NCBI GenBank assembly: GCA_001304015.1 | Contig: LJUY01000085.1 | Coordinates: forward strand, 1 to 6,411 | Origin: a candidate division Zixibacteria bacterium SM23_81 | GTDB lineage: Bacteria; SM23-81 | Length of the DNA stretch: 6,411 bases | Reading direction: 5' to 3' | In this document: one piece after another, positions 5,434 through 6,411 of the stretch | Layout: each line of letters begins with the position of its first letter | Position numbering within the stretch: position 1 is the first letter of the stretch | Notes under the pieces: model-generated | What the model was told of the DNA's origin: nothing | The model's input: only the letters and a program-made list of their open reading frames with translations | Database searches by the model: none | Made by a program: the position numbers and the translations under genes

Positions 5434-6225
5434 TCATTGCAGGGTGAAATCAACCCTGGTCACTTGGCCCTCGACTAAGTGAATTGTATTCGTGGCCGTA
5501 GCATACCCTTCTTTACTGGCTGAGATCTCGAAATGGTCGGTGAGCTCCCAGGAGGTCTCCGGGTAAGGCCAATTTCCCGGATAAAAGATACTGTCCAGAG
5601 GGGCCATTACAGTCGTGCTATGCAAAAGAATATTTAAAGGCACATTTGCGATGACGTATTTTCCGTCGGATTGAGTGGTTACGGTATAGGATTGCAGGCC
5701 TCCCTCGCCGGCGATGTCGACGTTTTTTGACAGGGCAATTCGAGTACTGCTGGTGTCCCCAGAAAAGAGAACCAGGATCTCGCAGGGGTAAAGACCATTG
5801 GGCAAGATTTCCCCTTGGGTATCGAGGCCATCGAAATAGACTTTGTTGGGACCCTCAGCAGTGGGGGCATTGGGGAACTCGCGCATCAATTCTCTCTGGA
5901 GGTTATAGATGGAGATCTGTACCGACTGGGCTGGCCCATTGGCCAGGTAGTAAGTGAAATATGTGTATGTAGAAAAGGGATTTGGGTACATGTGTTGGGT
6001 GCCCGGAGGCGGTATCGGTTCGATTGTGGTGATGGACACCCTGGCGCCTCCCAAATCCTTTCCATTGGAGTTTTTCACAAAACCAGCCACCATCCCGCAA
6101 TAGGGATTGGTGTTGGTCACGTCTAACCCATTTTCTGGCTCGGTGGCCTTGTCGTCGCATCCTATCAGCAGGGTACTCAACAACAGGACTACGAAGGCAA
6201 AAAGGATACAAGATTTGGGTTTCAT
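5434..6225 (-). CDS. Lipoprotein with a FlgD-like Ig module inside a carboxypeptidase-regulatory-like domain
   Basis: The product has 263 residues from the ATG at 6225. A Sec lipoprotein signal ends in the lipobox LIGC with Cys23, followed by Asp24-Asp25. In proteobacteria Asp at +2 keeps lipoproteins at the inner membrane, but that rule may not apply here. Residues ~43-67 are the first strands of a carboxypeptidase-regulatory-like fold (GFVKNSNGKDLGGARVSI). Residues ~77-153 form a FlgD-type Ig unit: YPNPFS (80-85), VQISIYN, and FDGLDTQGEILPNGLYPCEI, matching the usual WDG-x-D...G..V.SG.Y pattern. Residues ~182-263 resume the first fold (SDGKYVIANVP, then SASKEGYATATN and GQVTRVDFTL). No enzyme motif is seen; a structural or carbohydrate-contacting surface role is inferred from the folds. 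It has its own promoter and lies directly upstream of the lyase gene on the same strand, so a shared role is plausible. Confidence 0.8.
   Translation of the reverse strand: MKPKSCILFAFVVLLLSTLLIGCDDKATEPENGLDVTNTNPYCGMVAGFVKNSNGKDLGGARVSITTIEPIPPPGTQHMYPNPFSTYTYFTYYLANGPAQSVQISIYNLQRELMREFPNAPTAEGPNKVYFDGLDTQGEILPNGLYPCEILVLFSGDTSSTRIALSKNVDIAGEGGLQSYTVTTQSDGKYVIANVPLNILLHSTTVMAPLDSIFYPGNWPYPETSWELTDHFEISASKEGYATATNTIHLVEGQVTRVDFTLQ
5440..5458 (-). other. Small hairpin over the lipoprotein gene's last codons
   Basis: CAGGGT (5440-5445) pairs with ACCCTG (5453-5458) around a seven-base loop, just before the stop of the minus-strand lipoprotein gene. No T-run follows on the minus strand, so it is not a standard rho-independent terminator; it may only protect a 3' end or be chance. 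Confidence 0.25.
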
Positions 6226-6232
6226 GGCCATG

Positions 6233-6239
6233 CTCCCTC
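6233..6239 (-). promoter_or_regulatory. Ribosome binding site deciding the lipoprotein start
   Basis: On the minus strand GAGGGAG (6239-6233) lies seven bases before the ATG at 6225 but only one base before the ATG at 6231. The spacing favours 6225 (protein starting MKPKSC) over 6231 (MAMKPK). The two differ by only two residues. Confidence 0.6.
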
Positions 6240-6254
6240 AATAAGTATTCTCTC

Positions 6255-6278
6255 GGCTAAAAGAGGAGCAATTTAGCC
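6255..6278 (-). promoter_or_regulatory. Stem-loop in the 5' leader of the lipoprotein gene
   Basis: GGCTAAA (6255-6261) and TTTAGCC (6272-6278) are perfect complements separated by ten bases. Given the promoter at 6289-6317, the stem would sit near the 5' end of the leader RNA, about 15 bases before the ribosome binding site. No T-run follows it on the minus strand, so it does not look like a terminator for the upstream gene. It could stabilise the transcript or bind a regulator. Confidence 0.4.
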
Positions 6279-6288
6279 TTCTAAGCCA

Positions 6289-6317
6289 AGTATAGCATGA
6301 GAAGGTGAGTTTGTCAA
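6289..6317 (-). promoter_or_regulatory. Strong sigma-70-like promoter of the lipoprotein gene
   Basis: On the minus strand a perfect TTGACA (6317-6312) is followed after exactly 17 bases by TATACT (6294-6289, five of six matches), preceded by TGC, which is an extended -10 element. Transcription would start near 6282, about 57 bases before the ATG. The -35 box contains the TGA stop of the upstream membrane-protein gene, so the promoter begins where that gene ends. Confidence 0.75.
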
Positions 6318-6411
6318 TGAGTATTTCTATCTCCTCGAAACCTCCTCCTCAGCAAGACCAGCAGCAGGGGATAACCCAACAGGTAACAGGCCACTGTCTG
6401 TCCTATAGCCA
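6314..6411 (-). CDS. C-terminal end of a membrane protein (partial)
   Basis: Reading in from the right edge on the minus strand, an open frame gives 31 residues and a TGA stop at 6316-6314. It holds a clear membrane helix (TVACYLLGYPLLLVLL) followed by a strongly basic end (RRRFRGDRNTH), the pattern of a last helix with a cytoplasmic tail. The other two frames on this strand are shorter or lack such a pattern. The family cannot be named: polysaccharide flippases, polymerases and acyltransferases all end this way, and such a role would suit the lyase downstream, but that is inference only. Confidence 0.5.
   Translation of the reverse strand, partial: AIGQTVACYLLGYPLLLVLLRRRFRGDRNTH

Noticed and set aside
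5976-5993. YPNPFS motif taken as a type IX secretion sorting signal
   Set aside because: Type A sorting domains are at the protein C-terminus, whereas this motif is near residue 80 of 263 in a protein that already has a lipoprotein signal; a FlgD-like Ig unit explains it better.
1-6411. CRISPR arrays, tRNA or rRNA genes, transposases and attachment sites
   Set aside because: Both strands were read for regularly spaced repeats, cloverleaf or rRNA-like segments, transposase frames and terminal inverted repeats; none was seen.

Overview
The window looks like part of a chromosome from a Gram-negative, probably anaerobic, uncultured bacterium. The evidence is an RseC-type inner-membrane protein, a Tat-exported lipoprotein with DUF2769-type cysteine motifs, an Sec lipoprotein with a FlgD-like Ig module (YPNPFS motif) and a carboxypeptidase-regulatory-like fold, and a protein with a probable outer-membrane barrel. 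FlgD-Ig and YPNPF modules are common in FCB-group and neighbouring candidate phyla; that placement is inference, since there is no rRNA or core marker gene here. Two sigma-70-like promoters with consensus -35 boxes and 17-bp spacers are readable.

Layout. Bases 1-126 carry the end of an A/T-rich plus-strand reading frame, followed by a rho-independent terminator (145-169). A leader with a perfect 18-bp palindrome precedes a small Tat lipoprotein gene (284-733) that holds two copies of a CxCxxCPxY...C motif. The next 114 bases hold two consecutive RNA-hairpin candidates, the second folding over the ribosome binding site of an rseC-like gene (848-1315). That gene meets a very large minus-strand gene (1312-5256) tail to tail, with a 4-base overlap. 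Upstream of the large gene on the minus strand lie its promoter (5301-5329), an 80% shorter lipoprotein gene (5434-6225), that gene's promoter (6289-6317), and the last codons of a membrane protein (6314-6411).

The main interest is the 1314-residue minus-strand protein. Its N-terminal half is a heparinase II/III-type polysaccharide lyase (helical toroid plus beta-sandwich, with candidate catalytic Asn/His, Tyr and His residues all visible). Its last ~400 residues read as alternating amphipathic beta strands ending in Phe, as in an outer-membrane barrel. This suggests a lyase tethered to, or working at the mouth of, its own barrel.

Working model (inference): the minus-strand genes, namely a membrane protein, a secreted Ig-fold lipoprotein and the lyase-barrel fusion, act in envelope polysaccharide handling, each gene with its own promoter. 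The two plus-strand genes form a separate cysteine-rich envelope redox or metal module. Not one of these functions is proven by sequence alone.
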